Positions 43,915-52,365 of a DNA stretch of 64,000 nucleotides are shown here, piece after piece. The notes under the pieces were generated by a model. That model searched no databases. It saw only the letters and a program-made list of their open reading frames with translations, and had not been told where the DNA came from. Numbering within the stretch: position 1 is the stretch's first letter; every line of letters starts with the position of its first letter. The stretch spans positions 1 to 64,000 of the forward strand of contig NC_020156.1 in assembly GCF_000332115.1 (NCBI RefSeq), read 5' to 3'. A program made the position numbers and the translations under genes. Source of the DNA: Nonlabens dokdonensis DSW-6 (GTDB taxonomy: Bacteria; Bacteroidota; Bacteroidia; Flavobacteriales; Flavobacteriaceae).

Positions 43915-44587
43915 TTTTGATAATTAGTTGTTCCACTAGATCTAAAAAGTATAAGGTAGGAGTTGTTTTTTTATTGCAATCTGTAATACCTGAAAAATGC
44001 TCCTTCAAAAAATGTTGATGTAGCGCGCCATCTATAATCATACTACTCAATGAAGAAGGAAATTTATAATTGCTATTTACCGCTATAATCAAATTCTTGA
44101 GTCTCATGACTAGCCTTTTGTAAATTACAAAATAACCATCCTTATTTTCTTTGTCTACTTCTTTAGTCAGATAAGATTTTGAATACTCTGAAATAACAAT
44201 TTTATTGAGTATTACTTCATTTATGTGGCTAAAATTAGAATCTTGAGTAACTTCTTGAGTAAGAATCTCTACAGCTTTATTGAGTTTTGCATGAGGAGAA
44301 GAAATAACCATGGTTTGAAGTACAAGTTGGTATTCTAACCAGCTCCAGTACCATGAAGTGAGATATAGTAATAGTTTATGCTTATTTTCAAAGTATCTAT
44401 AAATAGAGCTTTCATTTGATTTGATCGCATTACCTAATTTCTTGAAGGTAAATTGTTCAAAACCCAACTCATAAATCATCTCAATACTATGCTTAACGAT
44501 TCGTTTACCAAGATCAGAACTCTCCGGATCTTTAACATAGATTTTATCGTTAATCTCGACTTTTAAGTTTTTAAGAAGCGTTTCCAT
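43901..44587 (-). CDS. TetR/AcrR-type transcriptional regulator
   Basis: Protein of 228 residues. The N-terminal helix-turn-helix (IVKHSIEMIYELGFEQFTFKKLGNAIKSNESSIYRYFENKHKL in part; residues about 30-75) is the TetR signature. The C-terminal ligand domain is variable and holds W-rich helices. The first ATG giving MSSIICQM-like extension is rejected because it falls in the -7 element; METLLKN is preferred. Overlaps the ABC gene by 14 bp. A 17-bp palindrome sits over its own promoter, consistent with autorepression and control of the export operon. Confidence 0.87.
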   Translation of the reverse strand: METLLKNLKVEINDKIYVKDPESSDLGKRIVKHSIEMIYELGFEQFTFKKLGNAIKSNESSIYRYFENKHKLLLYLTSWYWSWLEYQLVLQTMVISSPHAKLNKAVEILTQEVTQDSNFSHINEVILNKIVISEYSKSYLTKEVDKENKDGYFVIYKRLVMRLKNLIIAVNSNYKFPSSLSSMIIDGALHQHFLKEHFSGITDCNKKTTPTLYFLDLVEQLIIKNGKK

Positions 44588-44605
44588 TTGACAAATTATT
44601 GAAGT

Positions 44606-44613
44606 CAAATGTA
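44606..44613 (-). promoter_or_regulatory. -7 element (TACATTTG) for the TetR-export operon
   Basis: Exact TAnnTTTG match on the minus strand, 19 bp before the TetR ATG. Confidence 0.55.
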
Positions 44614-44628
44614 ATAGTATTACTATTA
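44612..44628. promoter_or_regulatory. Candidate TetR operator overlapping its promoter
   Basis: TAATAGTA-T-TACTATTA, a perfect 17-bp palindrome that overlaps the upstream edge of the -7 element and extends toward -33. Confidence 0.6.
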
Positions 44629-44711
44629 AATAATAGGATAGTTATAATTAATTAACAATAATTTTACTTTTGTGTTTTATGTAGCTCTTGACAATCATTT
44701 AATAAGCATAA

Positions 44712-44740
44712 AAAAACCTCAGTTTTCACTGAGGTTTTTA
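44712..44740. terminator. Terminator after the 1203-residue T9SS gene
   Basis: 12-bp stem AAAAACCTCAGT / ACTGAGGTTTTT with a TTTC loop, T- and A-runs on each side; 15 bp beyond the stop codon. Confidence 0.9.
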
Positions 44741-44754
44741 TTGTAGATTTTGAT

Positions 44755-47700
44755 TTACTTTTTAATTAATTTAGTTGTAAAGGATCGATCTCCCGTAGTT
44801 AATTTAGCTAGATAGATACCTTGATCTAATTCTGAAATATCAATTTGAAGACTGTTTTGAGTAAGCTTTCGCGAAAGCGTAACACGACCTCTAACATCGT
44901 AAAGTGTGAGTCTTCCTTCTTCTATTGCATCACTAAATTTGACTGTAAAGTGGTTACTTGCTGGATTAGGAGTAAGACTGAAAACAGTTTCTTCCACATC
45001 TGGATTACTCAACGGCGTGCGGAAAGTACTTGTGAAAGTATTAGTAATAATAGGCGGATTAAAATCAAAGTAAATCTCAGCAGTATTAGGAATTACCGTT
45101 CCTTCAGCCCAACCGATTCTAGGTTTGATTTTGAAATAAACATGACCGTTTGCTCCTACAGGATCTGTAGTTGAATCTGGCAGCATGATGTTATCAAATC
45201 TCCATACCACCTGATCTTCCATGCGCTCCATCAAATAATTATGACTGCTATTGATCATTTCAATAGTATTCCAATCGAGTTGCGCATCAAGCGTGTCTTC
45301 AATTCGTACATTAATAGCACTTGCTGTTCCAGTATTTTCAAATCTAATGGTATAATAAAAATAGTCCTCAGAAGTAAAAGTAGATGGGTTGATAAACTCA
45401 CCTCTCGATTCCATTTTATCATTAGGATCATAACTACCTATGATTATTTGGGTAGAAGTATTGGTATTATTTGCTGGTGTCAAGTCATTTGCAACTGGGG
45501 AAATAGTTGCCACATTTGTCAATACATCACCTAAACTCACTGTAGGAATAACAGGAATTTGCATTTCCACATCAAAAGATCCTATTGCAAATGGTGCTAA
45601 GTTAGAATAAGCAAGAGTCACGTCAGTAGGTGACACAACAGCATTAGGATCTGAAACACTTACAATACTTACCGTCTGATCATAGTCAAATATTACTTGC
45701 CCTACAGGAACGGTAGCGGTTCCTAGATTTGTATAATAAACCGTTTCTGTGTATGTAAATCCTGGTCGAGGTTGCTCTTGAGGAACTATATAAGTAACCA
45801 CGTCTTCATAAGATGCTGTAGGAGTAACTAGAAAATCTCTATTCACTACACCACTATTGTTAGGAACAGTCACTCCAGTATAAGTAGCTGGCGATACCGT
45901 GTAATTACCTGTATATGCTGGTAAAACATTATAAGCAAGGTCATAAGAATTAGTAGGATCAACATCATAAATATTATAACTTCCTAAAGGAGTTGCTATT
46001 TGCATGAGGTTTCCATTACTATTTCTTTCCCATTGAAAAACTCCAAGTGGAAAAGAAGGGTCTGTCGCATCGACTACTCCATTGAGATTGGCATCTAAGA
46101 AAGATTGCATTCTTATACCATCACAATTTACCGTTGCAGTACTAGCAGCTCCTATCTCTACTTTTAAAAACCCTGGTTGACTAGAAAAATTTGAAGTCAA
46201 TATTAAATAAAACTCTCCTGCTTGAGCGTTTGTTATTTCAGCTATCTCTGGCATAACCACAGAAAAACTATGATCGACATAATCTGCTATTGTCAAATTA
46301 CCACATTGAGAAGTTGGATTAGTAAAAGGACCATAAACAGCAAAATCAATATCTAAGTCTTGCCCCATAAAGTCTGGTTGCGTGTTTTGATAAACTTCCA
46401 AAGTAAGATCTCCTGATGTCTCTATAGGAATGTAAAACCAAGTTGGGTTTCTAGGTCCTGTACTGGATGAAAAAGGATAATAATTGCCAGGCTGCGCATT
46501 GGATCCATCAAAAACATTGACAAATGGTTGTCCAATGCGCTCACAAAGTGATTGAGCATCAGAACAATTATAGGCATTATTGCAATTTCCTTGAGGTATC
46601 AAATCTGCAGCATAAACTATATCACAGTCATTGAGTACCGTTTCCAATACAAAAATACGTTGCCCACCAGTTGTTGTTGCTACATCAAAGTTTGCAGGAG
46701 TAGCAATAGCATTTGCGTTATTCTGGGCATCTGCCAGTGTAAGGTGATAGGAAAGTGTATTTACAGTTGAAAGTTGATTTTCAAAATCAGTTAAATCAAA
46801 CACGACGGTTCCATCTAAATTATCATCGCATTCTGTTAAATCGCTCAAAGTAACGAAGTCAAAAAGACTATTTCTAACAATTAAATCAAATGCTCTTACC
46901 TGAAAAGCTCCTGTTGCATTTTCTTCTAATCTAGCAAAAGCGACCGCACTTGATGGCAAGCAGTAAGAAGAAGCATTTGCAATAGCATTTGTTCCTGCCA
47001 TAGCATCGGCATTAGTAGCATAATAGGTAACTGTAAAATCTGTTGGATTATTAGTATCTAAAATTAGCGCATCGTTTACTGTAAGATCAAAACAAGCTAC
47101 AGTATTTGGTGTTTGCAAGCATTCTTCTAGCGGATTAGGATTACCTATGATGATACAATTGACATCTTCCACAAGCTGTAATGGAGAAACACTACTACAG
47201 TTAGTAGGGAAAAAAGTTGTTCTCACATAAACAGTAGGTGTAATACTAGAAGTTACAAAATTACCTACAAAACCTATTGGGTTTACTTGATTTTCAGCAT
47301 CTAACTGAGATAAATAATATTCAGTAGAAAAATTTATAACATTATTCGGAACATTTGTGACCTCATTTAAAACACTACTCGAGTCCCATTCTATAAAACC
47401 GTCACCATCATCATCACAACCTGTGATAGGTGTAAAAGAATAAGTATCTGGAATAGAATTAACATTAATAAAGAATGATTGTGTCGTGTCTGCATTTCCA
47501 GTTGCTATTTCTTCTACTCTAACAAATATTTGCTGACTAGTTGCAGTACAATAAGTAGTAGGAATACTATTGGTATTATTATCAGCATGTGATTGTGATA
47601 AGTGATAACTTACTGCATGTGTGTTAGGAGAATTGTTTCCCAATGCAGGAAGCGTATTAATATTCAAATCAAAGCAAGCATTATTATTAACTTGATCTGT

Positions 47701-48366
47701 ACAAGATTCTAGGTTTATTAATTGTGGATTCTGATTACAACTTGTTAGAGTAGCAACCATATTAATAACTTCAAAACAATTAGTAGTAGTCTGTACTCTT
47801 ATAAATAAATCTACAGGAGTGTTTGCTTGATAAATAAAAGTTGTAGAAAGTGGATTTGAATTTGTTACAGCATCTTGTTGGCTTAAAAAATAAGTAAATA
47901 GAAGGTTACTCTGTCCATTGGAAAGAATAGGTTCTACTTCAAATAAATCAACTTGAATTTCTCCAGTTGCAGTGATAGAACCACAATAAGTATAAGTTTG
48001 TAAACTATTAACTAATGGTACGGCTTCAACTATTAAATTACTAGTAGTAATATCAAAATTTCCTGTCGCATTTTCACTTACACGAATAAATATTAATTGC
48101 GGATTTGTCAAATTTGTATAATTTGATGGAATTAATGGATTAAGATTGTTTACCGCATCAAATTGAGAAGAAAAATATGTAACAGTATGAGCAGCTGGAT
48201 CCTGATTTCCTAAAGCTGTGGAATTTAAAACAGTTAAGTCAAAAATTTCAAATCCATCATTTGAAAAATCATCACATACAATGTAATCTGGGACTGGACC
48301 TGCTGTAACTTGTGCTGTTACTGCTGTGGTAATTAGTAAAAGTACTAAGAGTAAAAATTGTTTCAT
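44755..48366 (-). CDS. Giant repetitive T9SS-secreted surface protein
   Basis: Protein of 1203 residues with signal peptide MKQFLLLVLLLITTAVTAQ. Residues 25-600 consist of about six imperfect repeats, each with a cysteine-containing start, an FDLT motif and a VTYYxSxxDA block. A middle region (about 610-900) follows, then a DUF11-like/CARDB-type beta domain (SYDPNDK to FDFNPP, about 985-1120) and a type A T9SS sorting domain at the end (TPNPASNHF, LYDVRGRV, FTTKLIKK). Likely an adhesin or surface-layer protein. The palindrome near its end is read as VTLSRKL. Confidence 0.88.
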   Translation of the reverse strand: MKQFLLLVLLLITTAVTAQVTAGPVPDYIVCDDFSNDGFEIFDLTVLNSTALGNQDPAAHTVTYFSSQFDAVNNLNPLIPSNYTNLTNPQLIFIRVSENATGNFDITTSNLIVEAVPLVNSLQTYTYCGSITATGEIQVDLFEVEPILSNGQSNLLFTYFLSQQDAVTNSNPLSTTFIYQANTPVDLFIRVQTTTNCFEVINMVATLTSCNQNPQLINLESCTDQVNNNACFDLNINTLPALGNNSPNTHAVSYHLSQSHADNNTNSIPTTYCTATSQQIFVRVEEIATGNADTTQSFFINVNSIPDTYSFTPITGCDDDGDGFIEWDSSSVLNEVTNVPNNVINFSTEYYLSQLDAENQVNPIGFVGNFVTSSITPTVYVRTTFFPTNCSSVSPLQLVEDVNCIIIGNPNPLEECLQTPNTVACFDLTVNDALILDTNNPTDFTVTYYATNADAMAGTNAIANASSYCLPSSAVAFARLEENATGAFQVRAFDLIVRNSLFDFVTLSDLTECDDNLDGTVVFDLTDFENQLSTVNTLSYHLTLADAQNNANAIATPANFDVATTTGGQRIFVLETVLNDCDIVYAADLIPQGNCNNAYNCSDAQSLCERIGQPFVNVFDGSNAQPGNYYPFSSSTGPRNPTWFYIPIETSGDLTLEVYQNTQPDFMGQDLDIDFAVYGPFTNPTSQCGNLTIADYVDHSFSVVMPEIAEITNAQAGEFYLILTSNFSSQPGFLKVEIGAASTATVNCDGIRMQSFLDANLNGVVDATDPSFPLGVFQWERNSNGNLMQIATPLGSYNIYDVDPTNSYDLAYNVLPAYTGNYTVSPATYTGVTVPNNSGVVNRDFLVTPTASYEDVVTYIVPQEQPRPGFTYTETVYYTNLGTATVPVGQVIFDYDQTVSIVSVSDPNAVVSPTDVTLAYSNLAPFAIGSFDVEMQIPVIPTVSLGDVLTNVATISPVANDLTPANNTNTSTQIIIGSYDPNDKMESRGEFINPSTFTSEDYFYYTIRFENTGTASAINVRIEDTLDAQLDWNTIEMINSSHNYLMERMEDQVVWRFDNIMLPDSTTDPVGANGHVYFKIKPRIGWAEGTVIPNTAEIYFDFNPPIITNTFTSTFRTPLSNPDVEETVFSLTPNPASNHFTVKFSDAIEEGRLTLYDVRGRVTLSRKLTQNSLQIDISELDQGIYLAKLTTGDRSFTTKLIKK
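44864..44879. repeat. 16-bp palindrome copy inside the giant T9SS gene (15/16)
   Basis: AGCTTTCGCGAAAGCG, read as TLSRKL in the T9SS sorting domain. Confidence 0.9.
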
Positions 48367-48568
48367 GATTGCTTGATTTTTGCGTGAAGTTAACTAATTA
48401 AGCATTAATAATCATCTATTTCGCTGATTTGCAATATTTAAACGCCAAAATACTTATATAGAAACCGACGAATAAGCTATAAATAACATATGTTTCATTT
48501 AATGAACGAAAAGAGAATAAATTGAAATGCTTGTATAACATCCTATCCTCCTTTACTATTTTTACATT

Positions 48569-49246
48569 ATGAAAAACAGTCTCGTAGAACTTCAAAAAGC
48601 CGAAGAAAAAGCAGCTCAATTATTTAGAGAAATAGAAAATCGTGAGCTCATTAGTGCAGGTAAATCAGAAAAACAAATCAATACTGAAATCTTTTTACTA
48701 GCCGATGAATTATTAGGTATTAAAAAATACTGGCACAAACGCATTGTGAGAGCTGGAGAAAACACCTTATTTCCCTATGATGAAAATCCAAAAGACCTGA
48801 TTTTAAAAGAAGATGATATTCTGTTTATTGATTTTGGACCTATTCTAGAGGATTGGGAAGCAGATTATGGTAGAACTTATGTCATAGGAAATGATCCCCA
48901 TAAAGAACAACTTGCTTCAGACACTGAAAAACTATGGCATATAGCAAATAATTATTATAAGAAAGATCCCTCGATAACTGGAGCTAGTTTATACCAGTAT
49001 TGTGTTGAACTAGCACAAGAATACAACTGGGAATTTGGTGGACCAATTGCTGGACATTTGATCGGGCATTTTCCTCATGAGAAATTAGATGGTGAGGAAA
49101 AGACTAATTACATTCATCCAGAAAATCACGTTCCTATGAATACAAAAGATTCGTCAGGAAATACAAGGCACTGGATTCTAGAAATACACTTGGTCGATAA
49201 AAAAAAGAAAATCGGAGCTTTTTTTGAGCAACTTGCAGGTTATTAA
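48569..49246 (+). CDS. M24-family metallopeptidase-like protein
   Basis: Soluble protein of 225 residues with the pita-bread fold of aminopeptidase P/methionine aminopeptidase. Candidate metal ligands: D in FIDFGP, D in ADYGRTY, H in HLIGHFPHE, E in ILEIHL, and E in FFEQL. It is shorter than full aminopeptidase P and lacks an N-terminal domain. A weak -7-like TATTTTTA lies 4 bp upstream of the ATG. Substrate unknown. Confidence 0.82.
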   Translation: MKNSLVELQKAEEKAAQLFREIENRELISAGKSEKQINTEIFLLADELLGIKKYWHKRIVRAGENTLFPYDENPKDLILKEDDILFIDFGPILEDWEADYGRTYVIGNDPHKEQLASDTEKLWHIANNYYKKDPSITGASLYQYCVELAQEYNWEFGGPIAGHLIGHFPHEKLDGEEKTNYIHPENHVPMNTKDSSGNTRHWILEIHLVDKKKKIGAFFEQLAGY

Positions 49247-49261
49247 AGAGTTGCATTCCAT

Positions 49262-49302
49262 AAAACACAAAATGCCTGATTAGATCAGGCATTTATGTTT
49301 TT
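49262..49302. terminator. Bidirectional terminator between M24 and clpS genes
   Basis: Perfect 11-bp stem AAATGCCTGAT / ATCAGGCATTT with TAG loop, T-rich beyond, between convergent genes. Confidence 0.85.
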
Positions 49303-49337
49303 ATTCAATGCTGAATAAAAAGGGGAAAGCAAACTTT

Positions 49338-49619
49338 TTATTGAATCTCTGCTGTTAAACCTGCTTCTAATAAAGCGGTACAACGCGGTTCTAAATCATT
49401 ATAATCACCTGATTTCACATTACATTTACCTTTGTAATGTACAATCAGAGAACATTGCTCTGCTTGTATAGGTGTATGATCACAAGCTGCGACTAACATG
49501 TCGATAACGTGATCAAATGTATTTACTTCGTCATTAAAAAGGACAATTTTATTTTCCTTCTGCTCCAAGACTTCCAACTCCAATTCTGGAAGTACTTGTT
49601 CTTGTGTGCTCAACTTCAT
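49338..49619 (-). CDS. clpS: ATP-dependent Clp protease adaptor ClpS
   Basis: Adaptor of 93 residues that delivers N-degron proteins to ClpAP. Conserved ClpS core: VLFNDEVNTFDHVIDML-like segment and AEQCSLIVHYKGKCNVKSG. It is 46 bp downstream of prmA and is the last gene of the tpiA-DUF1287-prmA-clpS unit, a common Flavobacteriaceae order. Confidence 0.93.
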   Translation of the reverse strand: MKLSTQEQVLPELELEVLEQKENKIVLFNDEVNTFDHVIDMLVAACDHTPIQAEQCSLIVHYKGKCNVKSGDYNDLEPRCTALLEAGLTAEIQ

Positions 49620-49665
49620 GGCATAAATTTAATACAATTAATAAAAATATTGTTTAACTATAACG

Positions 49666-50523
49666 TTAAAGTTCATCCTTTATCATCTTTACAGCAATCC
49701 AATTATCCTTATATAAGTGTGAGTCGTAATTAATACTCGATTCATTACACTTCTCTTGAATATGAACAAGATCTTCCTCATAAAAACCGCTGAATAATAT
49801 GGTGCCGCCACTTTTTAAGCTTTTAGCATATACAGGAATATCTTGAAGCAATATGTTTCTATTAATATTTGCAATAATAAAATCATATAATCTCCCATCT
49901 AGCTGTTCTGCTCCACCTAGAATAACATTTACTTTATCGGCATTGTTGCGCTCGACATTTTCTAAAGCATTTTCATAACACCAGGTATCTATGTCTATTG
50001 CGTCTACCTTCTTAGCACCTCGCATTTGTGCAAGAATGGCTAGAACACCTGTTCCACTTCCTATATCGAGTACATCTAGATCGTTCAAATCTTCCTTGAG
50101 TAAATGTTCTATCATCATATGAGTGGTTTGATGATGTCCTGTCCCAAAACTCATTTTTGGTTCAATAACAATGTCATATTCTACTCCACTAGCCTTATGA
50201 AATGGCGCACGTACTTCACAGCGATCGTTAACTATAATGGGATCAAAATTCTTCTCCCATTCTGCGTTCCAGTTAGTTGGTGGTACATCCGCTTTCGCGA
50301 AAGCGATATCACAAAGATCATTTTTCATAATACTTACACCTTCCAGTACCTCATCGCTGTCTTGAGATTGTAAAATATAGGCTTTTATACCATGATCTGT
50401 TTCTATAAAGCTTTCAAAACCTACCTCACCCAGTTGTGCCATAAGCACATCATTCCAAGGTTGTTGTGGAACTACTTTGAAATCGTACTCCACATATAAA
50501 AGATTAGTAGTATTATTTTCCAT
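49666..50523 (-). CDS. prmA: Ribosomal protein L11 methyltransferase PrmA
   Basis: SAM-dependent methyltransferase of 285 residues. SAM motif I is VLDIGSGTGVLAI (G155-S-G-T-G159), with NINRNIL as the substrate-side motif. The N-terminal RNA/L11-binding domain contains an AFAKA tract (74-78) encoded by a palindrome copy. The frame continues 20 codons upstream inside the DUF1287 gene; MENNTTN is preferred. Overlaps DUF1287 by 11 bp. Confidence 0.93.
   Translation of the reverse strand: MENNTTNLLYVEYDFKVVPQQPWNDVLMAQLGEVGFESFIETDHGIKAYILQSQDSDEVLEGVSIMKNDLCDIAFAKADVPPTNWNAEWEKNFDPIIVNDRCEVRAPFHKASGVEYDIVIEPKMSFGTGHHQTTHMMIEHLLKEDLNDLDVLDIGSGTGVLAILAQMRGAKKVDAIDIDTWCYENALENVERNNADKVNVILGGAEQLDGRLYDFIIANINRNILLQDIPVYAKSLKSGGTILFSGFYEEDLVHIQEKCNESSINYDSHLYKDNWIAVKMIKDEL
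50290..50305. repeat. 16-bp palindrome copy inside prmA (perfect)
   Basis: Perfect CGCTTTCGCGAAAGCG, read as AFAKA. Confidence 0.95.
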
Positions 50524-51097
50524 AACGATAATGTCCTGTGATTTTAAAGCTAAATAAGCAGTCTTCAAAAACTTGTCCTGCACCTATATTGTGAACCATT
50601 AAATAACGTTTTTTGTCTTTTGATTTAGTTTTAGAAACCATTCCTATATGAGTAAGTCCATTGCCCAATTTCCAGCTCACGATATCTCCTGGCAGGTATT
50701 CTACAGCATTTTGAGACACTGTTAAACTCTCACCATTCCTACTGAAGAAAGTACGCAAATTAGGAACACGTCTGTGATCAATATTAGTATCAGTCTTTTT
50801 TAAGCCCCAATTTTTAGGATATTCAGAAAAATGGGCTTTCATATCTTCATGAACCTCTTTTTGAAGGTCTATGCCTAGTTTTCTATAGGTTCTTATCACC
50901 AGATCGGTACAAACACCATAAGGTTTAGGGACGTCTCCGTTAGGATAAGGTATTTTGAAATAAGTACCGTTGTAAACGACCTTATCTTTTGTAAGCTCTT
51001 CAGCAGCGGTTGCTACTTTGATGCCATAACCTGTCTGTCCTACGACAGATAAACTGGTAATTAAAAAGAGAGATAAAATTATTTTCTTAAAATGCAT
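50513..51097 (-). CDS. DUF1287 domain exported protein
   Basis: Protein of 194 residues with signal peptide ending near G20-Q21. Mature region has Y-G-V-C-T-D in PKPYGVCTDLVIRTYR, PGDIVSWKLGNG-LTHIGMV, and a late HN block: a papain/NlpC-P60-like Cys-His pattern. Probably a periplasmic cysteine hydrolase acting on cell wall, but unproven. It overlaps tpiA by 11 bp and prmA by 11 bp. Confidence 0.88.
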   Translation of the reverse strand: MHFKKIILSLFLITSLSVVGQTGYGIKVATAAEELTKDKVVYNGTYFKIPYPNGDVPKPYGVCTDLVIRTYRKLGIDLQKEVHEDMKAHFSEYPKNWGLKKTDTNIDHRRVPNLRTFFSRNGESLTVSQNAVEYLPGDIVSWKLGNGLTHIGMVSKTKSKDKKRYLMVHNIGAGQVFEDCLFSFKITGHYRYGK

Positions 51098-51839
51098 TTG
51101 CTATATCAAGGAAAGATTGAGCGTCTAGTGATGCGCCACCTACTAATCCACCGTCTACGTCTGGTTTTGCAAAAATCTCTGCAGCATTTGCCGGTTTTAC
51201 ACTACCTCCATAAAGTATGCTAGTATTGATTGCTGTATCCTTTCCAAATTTAGATTCTATAAAAGAACGTAAATGTGCATGCATTTCTTGTGCTTGTTCT
51301 GGACTTGCAGTTTCTCCAGTTCCTATCGCCCATACAGGCTCATAAGCAACTACTACTTTTTCCATTTCTTTGGCGGTAAGATCAAACAAACCTTTTTCTA
51401 TTTGTGCAGTAACCGTATCAAAGTGATTACCAGCTTTGCGTTCTTCTAGATGTTCTCCACAACAAAATATGACTTTCATTCCTTTGTCGATAGCCGCTTT
51501 GGTTTTTGCAGCAAGTAATTCATCTGTCTCGCCATAAGTATCTCTACGTTCTGAATGACCTATAATTACTGTTTGTATACCTATACTTTGCAACATATCA
51601 ACAGATATCTCACCTGTATAAGCTCCTTTTTCTGCTTCACAAACATTTTGTGAGACTACTTCAATAACAGTATCGCAAGTGCTGTTAAAAGCGTTATATA
51701 AAAACGGATGTGATGGCGCGATCATTAATTCACAATTAAATTCTTTCACTAACCCTGTTTTAAGATCGGTGATTAAAGATTGTGTTTGCGGTAAATCACA
51801 ATTCATTTTCCAGTTTCCAGCTACTATATTTTTTCTCAT
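51087..51839 (-). CDS. tpiA: Triosephosphate isomerase
   Basis: Glycolytic isomerase of 250 residues. N-K motif GNWKMN with catalytic K near residue 12, H in VIIGHSERR, catalytic E in VVAYEPVWAIGTG, and phosphate loop YGGSVKPANA and GGLVGGASL. First gene of a four-gene unit; a -7 element TACATTTG and 65-nt leader precede it. Confidence 0.97.
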   Translation of the reverse strand: MRKNIVAGNWKMNCDLPQTQSLITDLKTGLVKEFNCELMIAPSHPFLYNAFNSTCDTVIEVVSQNVCEAEKGAYTGEISVDMLQSIGIQTVIIGHSERRDTYGETDELLAAKTKAAIDKGMKVIFCCGEHLEERKAGNHFDTVTAQIEKGLFDLTAKEMEKVVVAYEPVWAIGTGETASPEQAQEMHAHLRSFIESKFGKDTAINTSILYGGSVKPANAAEIFAKPDVDGGLVGGASLDAQSFLDIANAF

Positions 51840-51904
51840 GGTATTTCTCTTTTGATACTTATTTAAGCAATAATTTCAAAATTGCTGCTTTTAATTTGGT
51901 TATG

Positions 51905-51912
51905 CAAATGTA
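51905..51912 (-). promoter_or_regulatory. -7 element (TACATTTG) for tpiA
   Basis: Exact TAnnTTTG match on the minus strand, 65 bp before the ATG; the leader can fold AGCAAT/ATTGCT. Confidence 0.5.
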
Positions 51913-52037
51913 GGTTAAGGTATTAAACTTAAATTCAAGAAAATCGATTGAGTTAAACCCATCTATTAAACGAGCATTTCCCCAAGGAGGAAAATTACAT
52001 CTACCAATGTTTGTTTTAAACAAAAACCAGTGAGCTT

Positions 52038-52238
52038 GCACTTTTTTAAATTTAAATTGAAACTTAAATCTAAACCTAGGTTTCACATATTTATCAAAAC
52101 ATAAACTTTTTAGAAAGATTCAAAACCTGTGAGGTTGCCTTTTTAAAAATTTAAACTGAAACTTAATTCTAAATTTGATTTTACATCTTCATAAAAAAAT
52201 AACTGTACGGAAAGATTCAAAACCTGTGAGGTTGCCTT
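52038..52238. repeat. Tandem direct repeats of about 98 bp
   Basis: Copy 1 starts at 52038 and copy 2 at 52137; GAAAC occurs at 52059 and 52158 (99 bp) and GAAAGATTC at 52113 and 52210 (97 bp). Both end AAAACCTGTGAGGTTGCC. A degenerate third end (AAAACCAGTGAGCTTGCAC) lies at 52023-52041, so an earlier copy may have decayed. Confidence 0.8.
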
Positions 52239-52293
52239 TCAATTATCTCAATGATTTTAACAACTTGCTACGGCGAAACCTCACAGGTTGTTT
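52218..52293. repeat. CCTCACAGG-type inverted repeat
   Basis: AACCTGTGAGGTT with flanking GCC pairs with GGC-containing AACCTCACAGGTT (52277-52289) around a 40-nt loop. The same family recurs at 61850-61885. Confidence 0.7.
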
Positions 52294-52308
52294 TGAGATT
52301 ATTTTTCA

Positions 52309-52345
52309 AATTCGAATTCGAGTTCGAGTTCGAGTTCGAGTTTAA
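52309..52345. repeat. Hexamer TTCGAG tandem array
   Basis: About six 6-bp units, mostly TTCGAG, followed by a degenerate tail (TTTAAGTTCATTCC), ending about 20 bp before the permease stop codon. Related to 29754-29836. Confidence 0.8.
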
Positions 52346-52365
52346 GTTCATTCCACATACCTAAC

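Larger units (their letters stand above)
51840..52365. other. Repeat-rich non-coding interval between tpiA and the ABC permease gene
   Basis: No gene found in 526 bp. It holds the tpiA promoter, a small leader hairpin AGCAAT/ATTGCT (51866-51886), two to three tandem copies of an about 98-bp unit (52038-52238), a long inverted repeat made of CCTCACAGG arms (52218-52293) and a hexamer array (52309-52345). Confidence 0.7.

Noticed and set aside
44845..46770. Plus-strand open frames within the giant T9SS gene
   Set aside because: They are antisense to a well-supported protein with repeats, signal peptide and sorting domain; they lack family resemblance.
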